41,274 nucleotides of DNA, from NCBI GenBank assembly GCA_913051705.1, contig CAJXCW010000014.1, forward strand, positions 1-41,274, in the 5' to 3' direction. The position numbers and the translations under genes were made by a program. This stretch comes from an uncultured bacterium (GTDB taxonomy: Bacteria; JAAXHH01). Each line of letters starts with the position of its first letter. Position 1 is the stretch's first letter. Below are positions 1 through 9,312 of this stretch, piece after piece. Under the pieces are notes generated by a model that had not been told where the DNA came from, made no database searches, and saw only the letters and a list, made by a program, of their open reading frames with translations.

Positions 1-2
1 AT

Positions 3-1955
3 GCGGTTCTGGAAGCGGTTCAGATGCTGCCGGACCCGCAACGTATTGTTACCACCTTATTTTATATCGAGGCCTATTCCCATCAGGAGATCGCCTCATT
101 TCTGGAAGTGCCGAAACATACCATCGATTACCGGCTCAGAGCCGCCAGAAAACATTTGAAAGAAAGGATGATGGACATGGTAAAAGAGACCCTGCATGAT
201 AATGCCCCTTCTAAAGATGACTCGTTTGTCAATATCATCGGGCTGTGCAATGCATCCGCTGCGGGAGATGCAGACCGTGTCCGTCAGATCCTTGATGCAG
301 CCCCATCGCTGATCACGGAGCAAAATCCCGATACGGGCCGTACCCCGCTGCAACATGCCGTTATGGGCCATCACACCAAGGCAGTCGAACTGCTGATTGA
401 TGCAGGCGCCGATCCGCTTCGGGGCATCTATCCCATGAGGGAGATTACCAGTCCGCTGACCATGGCCGAAGATCGAGGTTATCAGGATATTGTCGATTTG
501 ATCCATACGGCGCTTTATAAGGAAGATACAACCCCACGCGGGGACACGTTCTGTCTGGCGATCCGGGATGGCAAGATGGATACGGTCTATGCCATGATGG
601 AAGAAACACCGGAGATCGTCAAAGAAACGGATGTCCAGGGTAATACAGGGTTGCATGCGGCGGCGTACAATCGCCACTGGCGATTGGTTACGGATTTACT
701 CGACCGGGGTGCGAAAGTGGAAAGGCGGAATAACAAAGGAGACCGGCCGATTGAAGAGGTCATGATGCAAGATCATCCCATGGCCCTGATGATCGCCGGC
801 ATTCTTCTGGACCGAGGGGCTGAATACGATATCCTGTCGGCCTGCGCGTTGAATGATCCGACGGCGGTCCGTACGATGCTGGAAGAGGACCCCGCGCTGG
901 CTAACTTCAATCCCCAACAGGATCCCAGATCGGTCTTTTTTCCGCTGGTGATCGCCGCAAAAAAAGGATACAAAGAGATCGTCGAACTCCTCCTGCAACA
1001 TGATGCTGATCTGGACGCAGGTCATCCCTTACTTTATGCGATTGACAACGAAAACAATGAGATCGCCCACCTGTTGCTCGACCATGGCGCACGAGCTGAC
1101 ATGGATAGTTATCCTGCCATGTTTCGCATCAGTGACGTTGTGATTTTTCGAGGAAATCAGGCCCTGATAGACCGAGTTATTATAAACGGCGGCCGACCAC
1201 ACATTTACACCTATGTAAAAGAAAAGAATTATCTCGTCCTCTCCGAACTGTTGAAGCCGTCCAGAGGCTGGGCGAACAGCCCGGAGCTTGAGCCCGGTTT
1301 TGACAGAAATAGAGATCTGGTTCTGGAATGGGCTATACATTTCGGTAATACGGATCTGGTGAAGATGTGTCTCGATCTGAGACCGGAATACAATCAGATA
1401 GAATGGTTCTCGCTCATCTGGGAACTAACCCGGAATGAAGCCGGACCGGCGTCACAACGAACGGAGGTGCTGCAACTTATCCTTGACTATGGCGTTGATC
1501 CGAACGTGTGGTCCAAGAACGATGTCACCCTGTTGCATCTTCATGGCTGTACCGAAAAGGAACAGGATAAGGTAGATATACAGACTGCGCTGGCCGCCGG
1601 GCAAAGCCACGGACCATATGACCACGTGCGAGCAGATGCCGACAGACGGGTTGACCGATGGCGCCGGTGGACCCGGCGACCAGGACACGTTTTGGTGTTG
1701 TTGCCTTGTCCATCATATTTATCCTTACTTCCGGTTATCATCCCTGGGCCACATACCTTCCATCCTGCCACCCCTCCACCCTACCATCCTGCCTTCCTTA
1801 CCGCCGCCTGTTCTCCACCCCATCCCTGCCTCGTGTCGGGTCAAACACCGTACGTACCATCTCGAACCGGTCTTCTATATCGGACGGACGGCCCAGCAGC
1901 TTGTCGCTCAGCATGCGTGCGGCGATGGTCGCATACGCATTACCGCGACCGGTAA
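3..1955 (+). CDS. ECF-type sigma factor region 4 fused to ankyrin repeats; 5' end truncated by window, 3' end chimeric
   Basis: Frame is open upstream of the listed ATG (AVLEAVQMLPDPQRIVTTLFYIEAYSHQEIASFLEVPKHTIDYRLRAARKHLKERM = sigma-70 region 4 HTH), followed by ankyrin motifs (GRTPLQHAVMGHHTKAVELLIDAGADP, GNTGLHAAAYNRHWRLVTDLLDRGA, ...). Sequence after about 1580 is antisense to an epimerase fragment, so the last ~120 aa are not authentic. Confidence 0.75.
   Translation, partial: AVLEAVQMLPDPQRIVTTLFYIEAYSHQEIASFLEVPKHTIDYRLRAARKHLKERMMDMVKETLHDNAPSKDDSFVNIIGLCNASAAGDADRVRQILDAAPSLITEQNPDTGRTPLQHAVMGHHTKAVELLIDAGADPLRGIYPMREITSPLTMAEDRGYQDIVDLIHTALYKEDTTPRGDTFCLAIRDGKMDTVYAMMEETPEIVKETDVQGNTGLHAAAYNRHWRLVTDLLDRGAKVERRNNKGDRPIEEVMMQDHPMALMIAGILLDRGAEYDILSACALNDPTAVRTMLEEDPALANFNPQQDPRSVFFPLVIAAKKGYKEIVELLLQHDADLDAGHPLLYAIDNENNEIAHLLLDHGARADMDSYPAMFRISDVVIFRGNQALIDRVIINGGRPHIYTYVKEKNYLVLSELLKPSRGWANSPELEPGFDRNRDLVLEWAIHFGNTDLVKMCLDLRPEYNQIEWFSLIWELTRNEAGPASQRTEVLQLILDYGVDPNVWSKNDVTLLHLHGCTEKEQDKVDIQTALAAGQSHGPYDHVRADADRRVDRWRRWTRRPGHVLVLLPCPSYLSLLPVIIPGPHTFHPATPPPYHPAFLTAACSPPHPCLVSGQTPYVPSRTGLLYRTDGPAACRSACVRRWSHTHYRDR
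1580..1716 (-). pseudogene. N-terminal fragment of an NAD(P)-dependent epimerase/dehydratase-like protein
   Basis: Minus-strand peptide MDKATTPKRVLVAGSTGAIGQPVCRHLLARGHMVRGFARRPAQS contains the Rossmann GxTGxIG motif of extended SDRs, then homology stops abruptly against the ankyrin gene. Confidence 0.65.
1754..1793. repeat. Degenerate octamer tandem array (ACCTTCC / ATCCTGCC / ACCCCTCC / ACCCTACC / ATCCTGCC)
   Basis: Read directly: five consecutive 8-nt words ending in CC, just downstream of the stop codon of the minus-strand FAD oxidoreductase. Confidence 0.6.
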
Positions 1956-3141
1956 AACCAGCAATTAGGAACACGCCCGGCGTCTCCGTCTCACCCACGA
2001 ATGGGCTGCTGTCGTACGAGAAGCCCATGACGCCGCCCCAGCGGTGTGAACGTTTAAGGTCCGCCAGATGGGGGAAGGTGCGGTTGAATGCGATATCGTT
2101 CGAGCGCTGCACCGCTCTGGTAGGGCGTTCCTTATAGCCCCGGTAGGTCTTGATGACTTTCTTATTGCGACGCAGAAAGTGATAGCCCTGCTCCGCCTTG
2201 ACGTGGTGGTTACGACCGCCGCCGAACAGCAGCCGCCCGCCGTCACCCGGGCCGTCGTGCAACTGACGCCAGAACTCCCAGCCGTCGTTGGCGTAAAACA
2301 CGCCGTTGAACAGTCGTTCCGACGCCGGCTCGGTTGTAAACACCTGTCCCCGATGCGGAATGATGCGTTCTTCGAAGCTTTCGTCGAGCTGGGGCGTGTA
2401 GGCGTTCATGCCTAAAAGGACATTCGCCGTGCGTATCCGGCCGTTGGGTGTATGGACGACCAAATCCTTTTGATCCCGCTTGATTTCGATGATCGGCGTG
2501 TTCTCAAAAATCTGTGCCCCAAGGTGCTTTGCAGCAGCGGCCATACCCCGGACATACTTGACCGGATGCAATTCTCCATCGAATTTGTTCCATATCGCTC
2601 CGGATACCATCGGACTGCGCTTGAGATCCTGCAGGGTCTGCTCATCGATCAGTTCGACATCGAAACCGTCTTCCTGCATCAGATGGTATGATTCGGTAAT
2701 CAGGCTCATCGGCTCGGGATGAGAACCGGGGTCCGGCTTTTTCATCGCTACGATATAGCTGCCATGACTATAGTAGTCGCATTGTATGTCGTATTTCTTC
2801 ATTGTGCCGGTCATCAGGGCATGGTTTTCCAAAGCGACCTGCCATGCTTCTCTGGCCAGACGGCGCCCATCGGTTCCGTATATCTCCGTCAGTTCCTCCA
2901 CGGCTTCGACATAGTACTCATGGGTTCCTGCCAGCATGAACCCGCCGTTACGCCCTGATGCCCCGCTAGCTACCTCCCGCCGTTCCAGCACCACCACCCG
3001 GGCGCCGCCTTCGGCTAAAAACAACGCCCCGGTCATACCCGTCACCCCGCCACCACAAATCACAATATCCACATCCAGATCACCCACCAGCACCTCGGCA
3101 GGTGTATAATCCATATCCAACCAGTATGAGTCTCGAATCAT
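1798..3141 (-). CDS. FAD-dependent oxidoreductase (DAO family, gamma-glutamylputrescine oxidase/glycine oxidase-like)
   Basis: N-terminal dinucleotide-binding motif DVDIVICGGGVTGMTGALFLAEGGARVVVLERREVASGASGRNGGFM, C-terminal GFTGRGNAYATIAARMLSDKLLG. Confidence 0.85.
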   Translation of the reverse strand: MIRDSYWLDMDYTPAEVLVGDLDVDIVICGGGVTGMTGALFLAEGGARVVVLERREVASGASGRNGGFMLAGTHEYYVEAVEELTEIYGTDGRRLAREAWQVALENHALMTGTMKKYDIQCDYYSHGSYIVAMKKPDPGSHPEPMSLITESYHLMQEDGFDVELIDEQTLQDLKRSPMVSGAIWNKFDGELHPVKYVRGMAAAAKHLGAQIFENTPIIEIKRDQKDLVVHTPNGRIRTANVLLGMNAYTPQLDESFEERIIPHRGQVFTTEPASERLFNGVFYANDGWEFWRQLHDGPGDGGRLLFGGGRNHHVKAEQGYHFLRRNKKVIKTYRGYKERPTRAVQRSNDIAFNRTFPHLADLKRSHRWGGVMGFSYDSSPFVGETETPGVFLIAGFTGRGNAYATIAARMLSDKLLGRPSDIEDRFEMVRTVFDPTRGRDGVENRRR

Positions 3142-3153
3142 TGAAATCTCCAG

Positions 3154-3250
3154 AACTACGAAGCTACGAAACTACGAAGCTACGAAACTACGAAGCGGGG
3201 CGTAGATTCCATCTGCCTTTGATTCGTCGTTTTGTCGTTTCGTAGCTTCC
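3154..3250. repeat. Octamer tandem array AACTACGA/AGCTACGA (x5) with inverted arm (hairpin-forming)
   Basis: Alternating AACTACGA AGCTACGA AACTACGA AGCTACGA AACTACGA at 3154-3193. Perfect 12-nt inverted match AAGCTACGAAAC (3161-3172) / GTTTCGTAGCTT (3237-3248). Confidence 0.9.
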
Positions 3251-4150
3251 CTATATCTCCAGCACTGCCGCCAGACTTTCCCCTTCATACACCCGATTGT
3301 ACACCCGCAGACACAGCACGAGCCCTTCCTGTACGGACACGATATTCTTCCGCCTGTCGCCCAGAAGATTGGTGACCACGCCGATGAGATCGCCCGGTTT
3401 CACGGTGTCCATCAGCCTGACGACCGGTTCGAAAAAACCGGAAAAAGGCGATGGATAGTTGCCCTGGATATGACCTGCATTATCCCGGTCGTCTTCTACG
3501 ACATGGTCGGTCCGCGATGCCGGCTGGGACCGTGCGATCATGCCCAGTTCTCCCATGACGTTCATGCACCCCTCGAAATAGTCGTCAACGCCCGCAGGAT
3601 CACAGGCGCCGCCGCCCATCCATTCGGCGTAAATGGCGGGTACATGCGCATCCCGCGCCACGGACAATGTCCGTCCGTCCAGTCGGGAGGTGGTGCCCCA
3701 GATAACCGGCATATTGAACGCCCGGGCCATACGACGCTGTTCGTCCAGCACATCCGAGTCGGGATGCAGGGTATAGCCGACGGTGGGATAGAACTGCATA
3801 ATCAGGCCGCCGCTGTGTAAATCGATCAGGTAGTCCGCTTCCCTGATCAGAGCACTCACAGCATACGCCACGCGCTCCGTGACGGAGCCCTCTGGTCGCC
3901 CCGGACAGGTCCGTGCCAGATCGAGCTCATCCTCTGCGGTGCGCTGCCCACGCCAGAAGGCGGCTTCGTTGACTACCGGAACCAGGGTCACGCTGCCCTT
4001 TAGCACATCCGGAACAACAGCGCTTTTCAAGCGCCGGATCGCCCACATGGATTCAAATTCATCGCCATGTATCCCGCCTAAAATGAGCAGATTCGGTCCG
4101 CTTTCGCGGCCTTCTATAGTGGTCGATTGCAGTTGAATGGGTTCAGTCAT
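3251..4150 (-). CDS. Succinylglutamate desuccinylase/aspartoacylase family protein (M14-like zinc hydrolase)
   Basis: GGIHGDEFES zinc motif near N-terminus, LIDLHSGG motif, C-terminal barrel domain. Confidence 0.85.
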   Translation of the reverse strand: MTEPIQLQSTTIEGRESGPNLLILGGIHGDEFESMWAIRRLKSAVVPDVLKGSVTLVPVVNEAAFWRGQRTAEDELDLARTCPGRPEGSVTERVAYAVSALIREADYLIDLHSGGLIMQFYPTVGYTLHPDSDVLDEQRRMARAFNMPVIWGTTSRLDGRTLSVARDAHVPAIYAEWMGGGACDPAGVDDYFEGCMNVMGELGMIARSQPASRTDHVVEDDRDNAGHIQGNYPSPFSGFFEPVVRLMDTVKPGDLIGVVTNLLGDRRKNIVSVQEGLVLCLRVYNRVYEGESLAAVLEI

Positions 4151-4252
4151 ACTTCACTCCGGATGTACGAAACGCGGATTTTGCAAAACTCTTTTCGTCC
4201 AGTAGACGGAAAGGGATGCGAGCGCGAATCATTTACAAGTATATTGAAGACT

Positions 4253-4273
4253 CCCCGCAGCAAGGCTACGGGG
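4253..4273. repeat. Short REP-like hairpin CCCCGCAGC-AAG-GCTACGGGG
   Basis: 9-nt arms with one mismatch and an AAG loop, in the intergenic region upstream of the aspartoacylase-like gene. Confidence 0.6.
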
Positions 4274-4527
4274 CTACCGCTTGCATGAAGTACCGCAATC
4301 TATCTCCGAACGTAATTATTTGTAAGCGCTTTGCTGTTCTTTTCAATTTGAAATGGGCAGTTGACAATGCCGGAATCACCTCATATCATGCATAAGATCA
4401 ACAAAAAAAACAATGGTTAATATCACCACCTTCAACGTTCCTTCCGAGGAACTGAAGGCTTTGCCTTTGAGGGGCATCCAATTAGCCAATCAGACAACCC
4501 CGAACCGCGAACGGAACTATCCATCAG

Positions 4528-7071
4528 ATGATCAACAATCTGACCATCCCCATCACCGTAACCCACGAGGCTGCCTATCCTCTGAAAGCCTGGCCCATAA
4601 CCCGTGGTATACCCTTACCGAAAGGGATGTTTACCGTGACAGAGGGGTTATGCGTATTAAATCCGGCAGGCGACCTCGTACCTGCCCAATACCGTATACT
4701 CAGCCATTGGCCCGACGGCAGTGTGCACTGGGTGCTGACCGATTTTCAGGCAGACGGTCCGGCAGATCAGCCTTTGATGTATTCCCTGACCCATAGGCCG
4801 AACGACATGGCGCCCGCTCATTTTTCACCCGTTCGGTTAGAAGAAACAGATGGACATATTATCTTGGATACAGGCCGATTACTATTCCATATCAGTCTGA
4901 ATAACTATAACCTCTTCGATTCGGTCTCACTCAGAAACACATCAAACGGTGAGCATGTATTTACGGTGTATGAAAAGCAAAACGGGAGCGGAGACGCCTG
5001 GGGAAAAATTTCGGAAGGCGGCTCTGAAGGCGGCACGGTCAGACGTATATACGGCATGGGTGGCATCTGCCGGGCGTCGCTTGCCCCGGATGCGTATAGC
5101 GCAACCATCGAAGAAGTCGGACCATTGCGAACAGTCATTCGTCTGGACGGCGCTCTGGAAGCGGACATTCCTATGCATCATTACGCCGGATACCGTCCGC
5201 TGCGATGCACCACAAGGATTTATGCGTATGCCGGGCATGCGTTTCTTCGGATACTGCATACACTCATTATGACCTGCAATCCTCGTGAAACCGAGATCGA
5301 TGAGCTGGCGATGCATATCCCCATCACGTTGAACGGCCCGGAACGACGTTATGCATACGCTTTAAATCAACTGGAGCAGGGCACATTGAACAGTGGAGAA
5401 ACCCTGCACATCTCCCAGCGACTGGATAACCATGTACAGGTACATCGGCATCAGGGTGCTGTTTCTCAAGTCGTTGCCGAAGGAAAACGCACCGAAGGAT
5501 GGCTAACGCTCAATGACGGCATAACAGGCCTGGGCGTTGCTTTCCGGCATATGTCAGAGGAATACCCGAAAGCACTGGAAATACCAGTCGGCGCCGAGGG
5601 CATCACCGCCTATTTCTGGCGTGACCCGGATGGGAAAAGGCTCTCGTTATCCAGATATGCCGAAGAAGTCGCCTGGCACGAAGGCGAAGGGGTCTATGCC
5701 GACGGCACGGGCCTGGCAAAGACCAGTGAATGTTTCGTCTGTTATTATGAAGCTTCGCAACAGGAAGAGACCATCGAAACGCTGCGTACCATGCTGACGC
5801 CACCGCATGCTGCGGTCGATCCGGTCTGGATGGCGCGGTGTGAGGCCACCGGCGGGTTTGCGTCTTATGATCCGCAAACATTTCCTGCCAGCGAACGCAT
5901 GATGACCGGATTCGCAGATTGGATGGAACGGAATGTGCACCTGGGCCGGCGTTACAGTTTCCTTGACTGGGGAGATATCCTGGCTGCCTGGGACGAGGCG
6001 GACGACGACTGGCGGTTTCGCGGCCGGTGGGGCTGGTGCAACAGCGAATGGGATCCTCGCCATGGCCTGTGGATACAGTATCTCCGTACCGGCGATCCCC
6101 GCTATTTTGAGCTGGGTGAGGCCATGACCCGGCATTCGACCGATGTGGATACCTGCCACTGGCATCCGTTCCGCCCTTATATGGTGGGTGGATGCTATCG
6201 GCACAGTACCGACCATTTCAGTGACGAGCCCTGTGCCTCGCATACCTTTATTGACAACTGGATGGACTATTACTATTTGACCGGCGATTTGCGAACGTAC
6301 GATGTGATTAAAGAAGCAGGGGCATTTTTTATGCGCTACCGGTGGACCGAAGATCCTGCGTACAGCTTCAGTCTACGCAGCATCGCCAATACGCTGCGTG
6401 GCTTGCTATACCTGTTCGAAGTGACCGGTGAACCATGTTTTAAACAGCGAGCGGAAGAAGTCTACGAGGTTATTGCCCGCGGTCAAAACGACGATGGAAG
6501 CTGGCATAAACGGTTTCAGGTCTCTACGCCCGACAAACTGCCCACCCAACTGCCATACGGTATGGCGACAGAAGGAACAACGCTGGCCGTCGAAATGGGT
6601 ACGGCGGAGCCATTTACTGATGAGGAATATCTGGCCTTAGGCGGTTCCTTCACCCGGCTTATACGCGAACTGCCGTACGAGGAACAAAAGGGCTATCAAA
6701 CGCACTACCTGATGATCGGTCTGGAACTGATGCACCGTTTGACCGGTCGATCTGATGTGGCCGAGGTGTATCGCCGCGCCGTAGACTGGTTCTGCGGCTA
6801 TCCGGACACCTTTGCATCGAATCGGCCCCTTGAGGAACACTACGGCGGCATACTCTGCCGGCATACCGCGTATGCCTACCGGCTAACCGGTGATACCCGC
6901 TATATCGACACCGGACGAAAGATCCTGCACCGGCTCATCGACATGCAGGACTGGAGCGACGATCCGAAACGCCATGGTAATATCGGTATGAGTCCAACCT
7001 ATTTAAGTCTGCTCTTCTTCGGCGTCCCCTATCTACTGAGTACCATGCAAAACGCCGGACTGGAGGAGTAA
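4528..7071 (+). CDS. PcRGLX/YetA-like RIFT-barrel protein (putative exo-rhamnogalacturonan lyase-like polysaccharide enzyme)
   Basis: N-terminal ITVTHEAAYPLKAWPITRGIPLPKGMFTVTEGLCVLNPAGDLVPAQYRILSHWPDGSVHWVLTDFQ, typical of the RIFT-barrel first domain; C-terminal helical-toroid-like half. Confidence 0.7.
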   Translation: MINNLTIPITVTHEAAYPLKAWPITRGIPLPKGMFTVTEGLCVLNPAGDLVPAQYRILSHWPDGSVHWVLTDFQADGPADQPLMYSLTHRPNDMAPAHFSPVRLEETDGHIILDTGRLLFHISLNNYNLFDSVSLRNTSNGEHVFTVYEKQNGSGDAWGKISEGGSEGGTVRRIYGMGGICRASLAPDAYSATIEEVGPLRTVIRLDGALEADIPMHHYAGYRPLRCTTRIYAYAGHAFLRILHTLIMTCNPRETEIDELAMHIPITLNGPERRYAYALNQLEQGTLNSGETLHISQRLDNHVQVHRHQGAVSQVVAEGKRTEGWLTLNDGITGLGVAFRHMSEEYPKALEIPVGAEGITAYFWRDPDGKRLSLSRYAEEVAWHEGEGVYADGTGLAKTSECFVCYYEASQQEETIETLRTMLTPPHAAVDPVWMARCEATGGFASYDPQTFPASERMMTGFADWMERNVHLGRRYSFLDWGDILAAWDEADDDWRFRGRWGWCNSEWDPRHGLWIQYLRTGDPRYFELGEAMTRHSTDVDTCHWHPFRPYMVGGCYRHSTDHFSDEPCASHTFIDNWMDYYYLTGDLRTYDVIKEAGAFFMRYRWTEDPAYSFSLRSIANTLRGLLYLFEVTGEPCFKQRAEEVYEVIARGQNDDGSWHKRFQVSTPDKLPTQLPYGMATEGTTLAVEMGTAEPFTDEEYLALGGSFTRLIRELPYEEQKGYQTHYLMIGLELMHRLTGRSDVAEVYRRAVDWFCGYPDTFASNRPLEEHYGGILCRHTAYAYRLTGDTRYIDTGRKILHRLIDMQDWSDDPKRHGNIGMSPTYLSLLFFGVPYLLSTMQNAGLEE

Positions 7072-8099
7072 ATGTTCCTATCCGACTACACTCCCTACGT
7101 CCTTATCGTAGAGGACTAGGAAGACAATCGCGAGTTGCTTTCGGTTATCCTGTCGGAGGAGGGCTATCAGGTACAAACCGCTCAAGATGGCCTGGCGGCT
7201 ATTTCCATGGTAGAGCAAATCAAGCCGGACCTTATCCTCATGGACGTGAATATGCCCCGTATGGACGGTTTTGAAGCCTGTCGGGAGCTCAAAAAACGGC
7301 ATCCGGATATTGACATCCCCATCGTATTCCTGACTGGTCAAAACAGCATGGAGTCCATTGTTCACGGTTTCGAGCTGGGTGCCAGAGATTATTTAACCAA
7401 ACCGTTCAATCCGGATGAATTGCTGGCTCGTGTACGACCCCACGTTCAGTTGGAATTAGCGCAACAGAAACTGACAGACCTGGCGGACAAACTGGCCAAA
7501 TATCTCTCTCCGCAGGTGTACGCCTCTATATTTAAAGGCGAAAAAGACGCTCGGATTGAATCCTATGAAAAAAACTGACCGTCTGTTTTACGGATATCGT
7601 GAATTTCACGCCGACCGTCGAAAAAATGGCGCCGGTAGAACTAACCAACTGGCTCAATCATTACCTCAATGAAATGTCCCGCATTGTGATAAAATACGGC
7701 GGGACGCTCGATAAGTATATCGGGGATGCGGTCATGATCTTTTTCGGGGATCCCACATCGCGTGGCCTCATAGAAGATGCGACCCAATGCGTCAAGATGG
7801 CGCAGGAGATGATTTTTCGCACCAAAACCATGGGGCTCGATATTCGCATCGGCATCAGCACCGGCGAATGCACTGTCGGCAACTTCGGCAGCTTCGACCG
7901 TATGGATTATACCATCATAGGCAAAGAGGTCAATGTCGCCTCCCGCCTCGAAGGGCTCGCAGCGCCGGGTCGTATCCTTATTTCTGAGTCGACTTATCAG
8001 CTTGTGAAGAACGAAGTTGTCTGCGGACCACATGGCACGATTCAGGTAAAAGGTCTCGAAGGTTCACTCATAACGTATTGGGTTAAAAGCGGTGGATGA
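7072..8099 (+). pseudogene. Response regulator (REC) - adenylate/guanylate cyclase fusion, interrupted by in-frame TAG and a -1 frameshift (pseudogene or recoded gene)
   Basis: GGAGGAG SD directly before ATG 7072. MFLSDYTPYVLIVED*EDNRELLSVILSEEGYQVQTAQDGLAAISMVEQIKPDLILMDVNMPRMDG (REC), then ...RIESYEK at 7576 stop. The -1 frame restores ESYEKKLTVCFTDIVNFTPTVEKMAPVELTNWLNHYLNEMSRIVIKYGGTLDKYIGDAVMIFFGDP (class III nucleotidyl cyclase). Confidence 0.8.
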
Positions 8100-8190
8100 A
8101 CCGTTGTCTCCAATTCGTAGATCAGTGGATAATTATAATAGATTGATTGTGTCTTTTTCATGATGACAACACATTTGAAAGGGGTGTTCT

Positions 8191-9156
8191 ATGATCAACA
8201 TGCAATTATTGCATTCTATTGGTCGCTGGACCGGTCTGGTGGGATTTATCGCTGCTTTGATAGGCGCCGGCATCGCCTGTACTCAGGACCCTATGACCCA
8301 GCAGATGGTGTGGGTGGACCGTGGGGGCAATGTGTTAGAAAAAATTGGGGATCCTCAGGTGATTATCACCGGAACTATTCTATCGCCGGATCAGAAGGTG
8401 GTCGCCGTACGAGGGCGTAACATTGCGGACGGGAATGACGACATATGGGTGTATATGTTGGAAAACAACGGCAGAAAAATGCAGAAGACCTTCCATTCGT
8501 CAAACGAGCGTCAGCCGGCCTGGGCGCCCGACGGTAAGAGTTTGATCTATTTTTCGTATCGTAACGGACCGGCCAATATGTATAAAATCACCGAAAATGG
8601 GAAAGAAGAAGAGTTCCTGATCCTGCCTCATGAGACCTATGCCCCGTCCTGGTCGTCAGACGGGAAGTATATCGTCTATCATTTGCATAATCAAGAGGAT
8701 AAGGAACATGACAATCGGGATCTATGGTACATAAATCCAGAAGAGCGCAAGCCCATGCAGTTTACCGATACGCCGGCCTTCAAAGAAGCGATGCCTCAAT
8801 TTTCGCCCAATGGTAAATACGTGGCTTATGTAGCGGATGAGACCGGCACATGGGAAGCCTATGTAAAAGCGTTTCCGGCCGGCGACAAACCCTTCAAAAT
8901 TTCCTCCAACGGCGGCGCTTATCCCCGCTGGAGTGGTACAGGCGATGAGATTTTTTTCTGGGAAGGGAATGCTTTGATGGCGGCCTCGGTAAACACAGAA
9001 GGCGACTTCAGTATGGAGACGCCTCAAAAGCTGTTTACCGGCGAGCAGGTAGGTATGGGACCACGACCGGTCGGCGGGTTCAATACCATCTATGAAGTTG
9101 CACCGGACGGTCAAAGATTCATCGTGGTACAAAACAGCCTGCAACCACGGCAGTAA
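8191..9156 (+). CDS. TolB/PD40-like beta-propeller protein, probable exported/lipoprotein
   Basis: Repeated PD40 motifs (QPAWAPDGKSLIYFSYR, APSWSSDGKYIVYHLH, MPQFSPNGKYVAYVADETG, YPRWSGTGDEIFFWEG); hydrophobic N-terminus ending in a Cys. Confidence 0.75.
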   Translation: MINMQLLHSIGRWTGLVGFIAALIGAGIACTQDPMTQQMVWVDRGGNVLEKIGDPQVIITGTILSPDQKVVAVRGRNIADGNDDIWVYMLENNGRKMQKTFHSSNERQPAWAPDGKSLIYFSYRNGPANMYKITENGKEEEFLILPHETYAPSWSSDGKYIVYHLHNQEDKEHDNRDLWYINPEERKPMQFTDTPAFKEAMPQFSPNGKYVAYVADETGTWEAYVKAFPAGDKPFKISSNGGAYPRWSGTGDEIFFWEGNALMAASVNTEGDFSMETPQKLFTGEQVGMGPRPVGGFNTIYEVAPDGQRFIVVQNSLQPRQ

Positions 9157-9279
9157 TTATCTTCAGGTAGGCTGTACGGACATGACAACGGGACACCGAT
9201 GTTGGATCGGAACCCAACGGCCAATCCCCTTTAAAAACGGTCGGACACACTCTTTGACCAATACCTTCATCCCACCTCC

Positions 9280-9306
9280 GCCCCCTTCCCCGAGAGGGAA
9301 GGGGGC
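9280..9306. terminator. Strong GC-rich inverted repeat between convergent genes, candidate bidirectional terminator or REP-like hairpin
   Basis: Perfect 11-bp stem GCCCCCTTCCC (9280-9290) / GGGAAGGGGGC (9296-9306), 5-nt loop; no clear U-tract. Confidence 0.5.
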
Positions 9307-9312
9307 CAGGAG

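Noticed and set aside
96-1340. Minus-strand ORFs opposite the ankyrin gene (e.g. 96..677, 696..1025, 1029..1340)
   Set aside because: Antisense shadow ORFs with no recognisable domain, opposite a well-supported coding frame. The same applies to most secondary ORFs across the window.
7569-7575. Claiming a proven programmed frameshift
   Set aside because: The heptamer lies in a 7-A homopolymer and the same gene also has an in-frame TAG, so decay or sequencing error is at least as likely. Kept only as a hypothesis.
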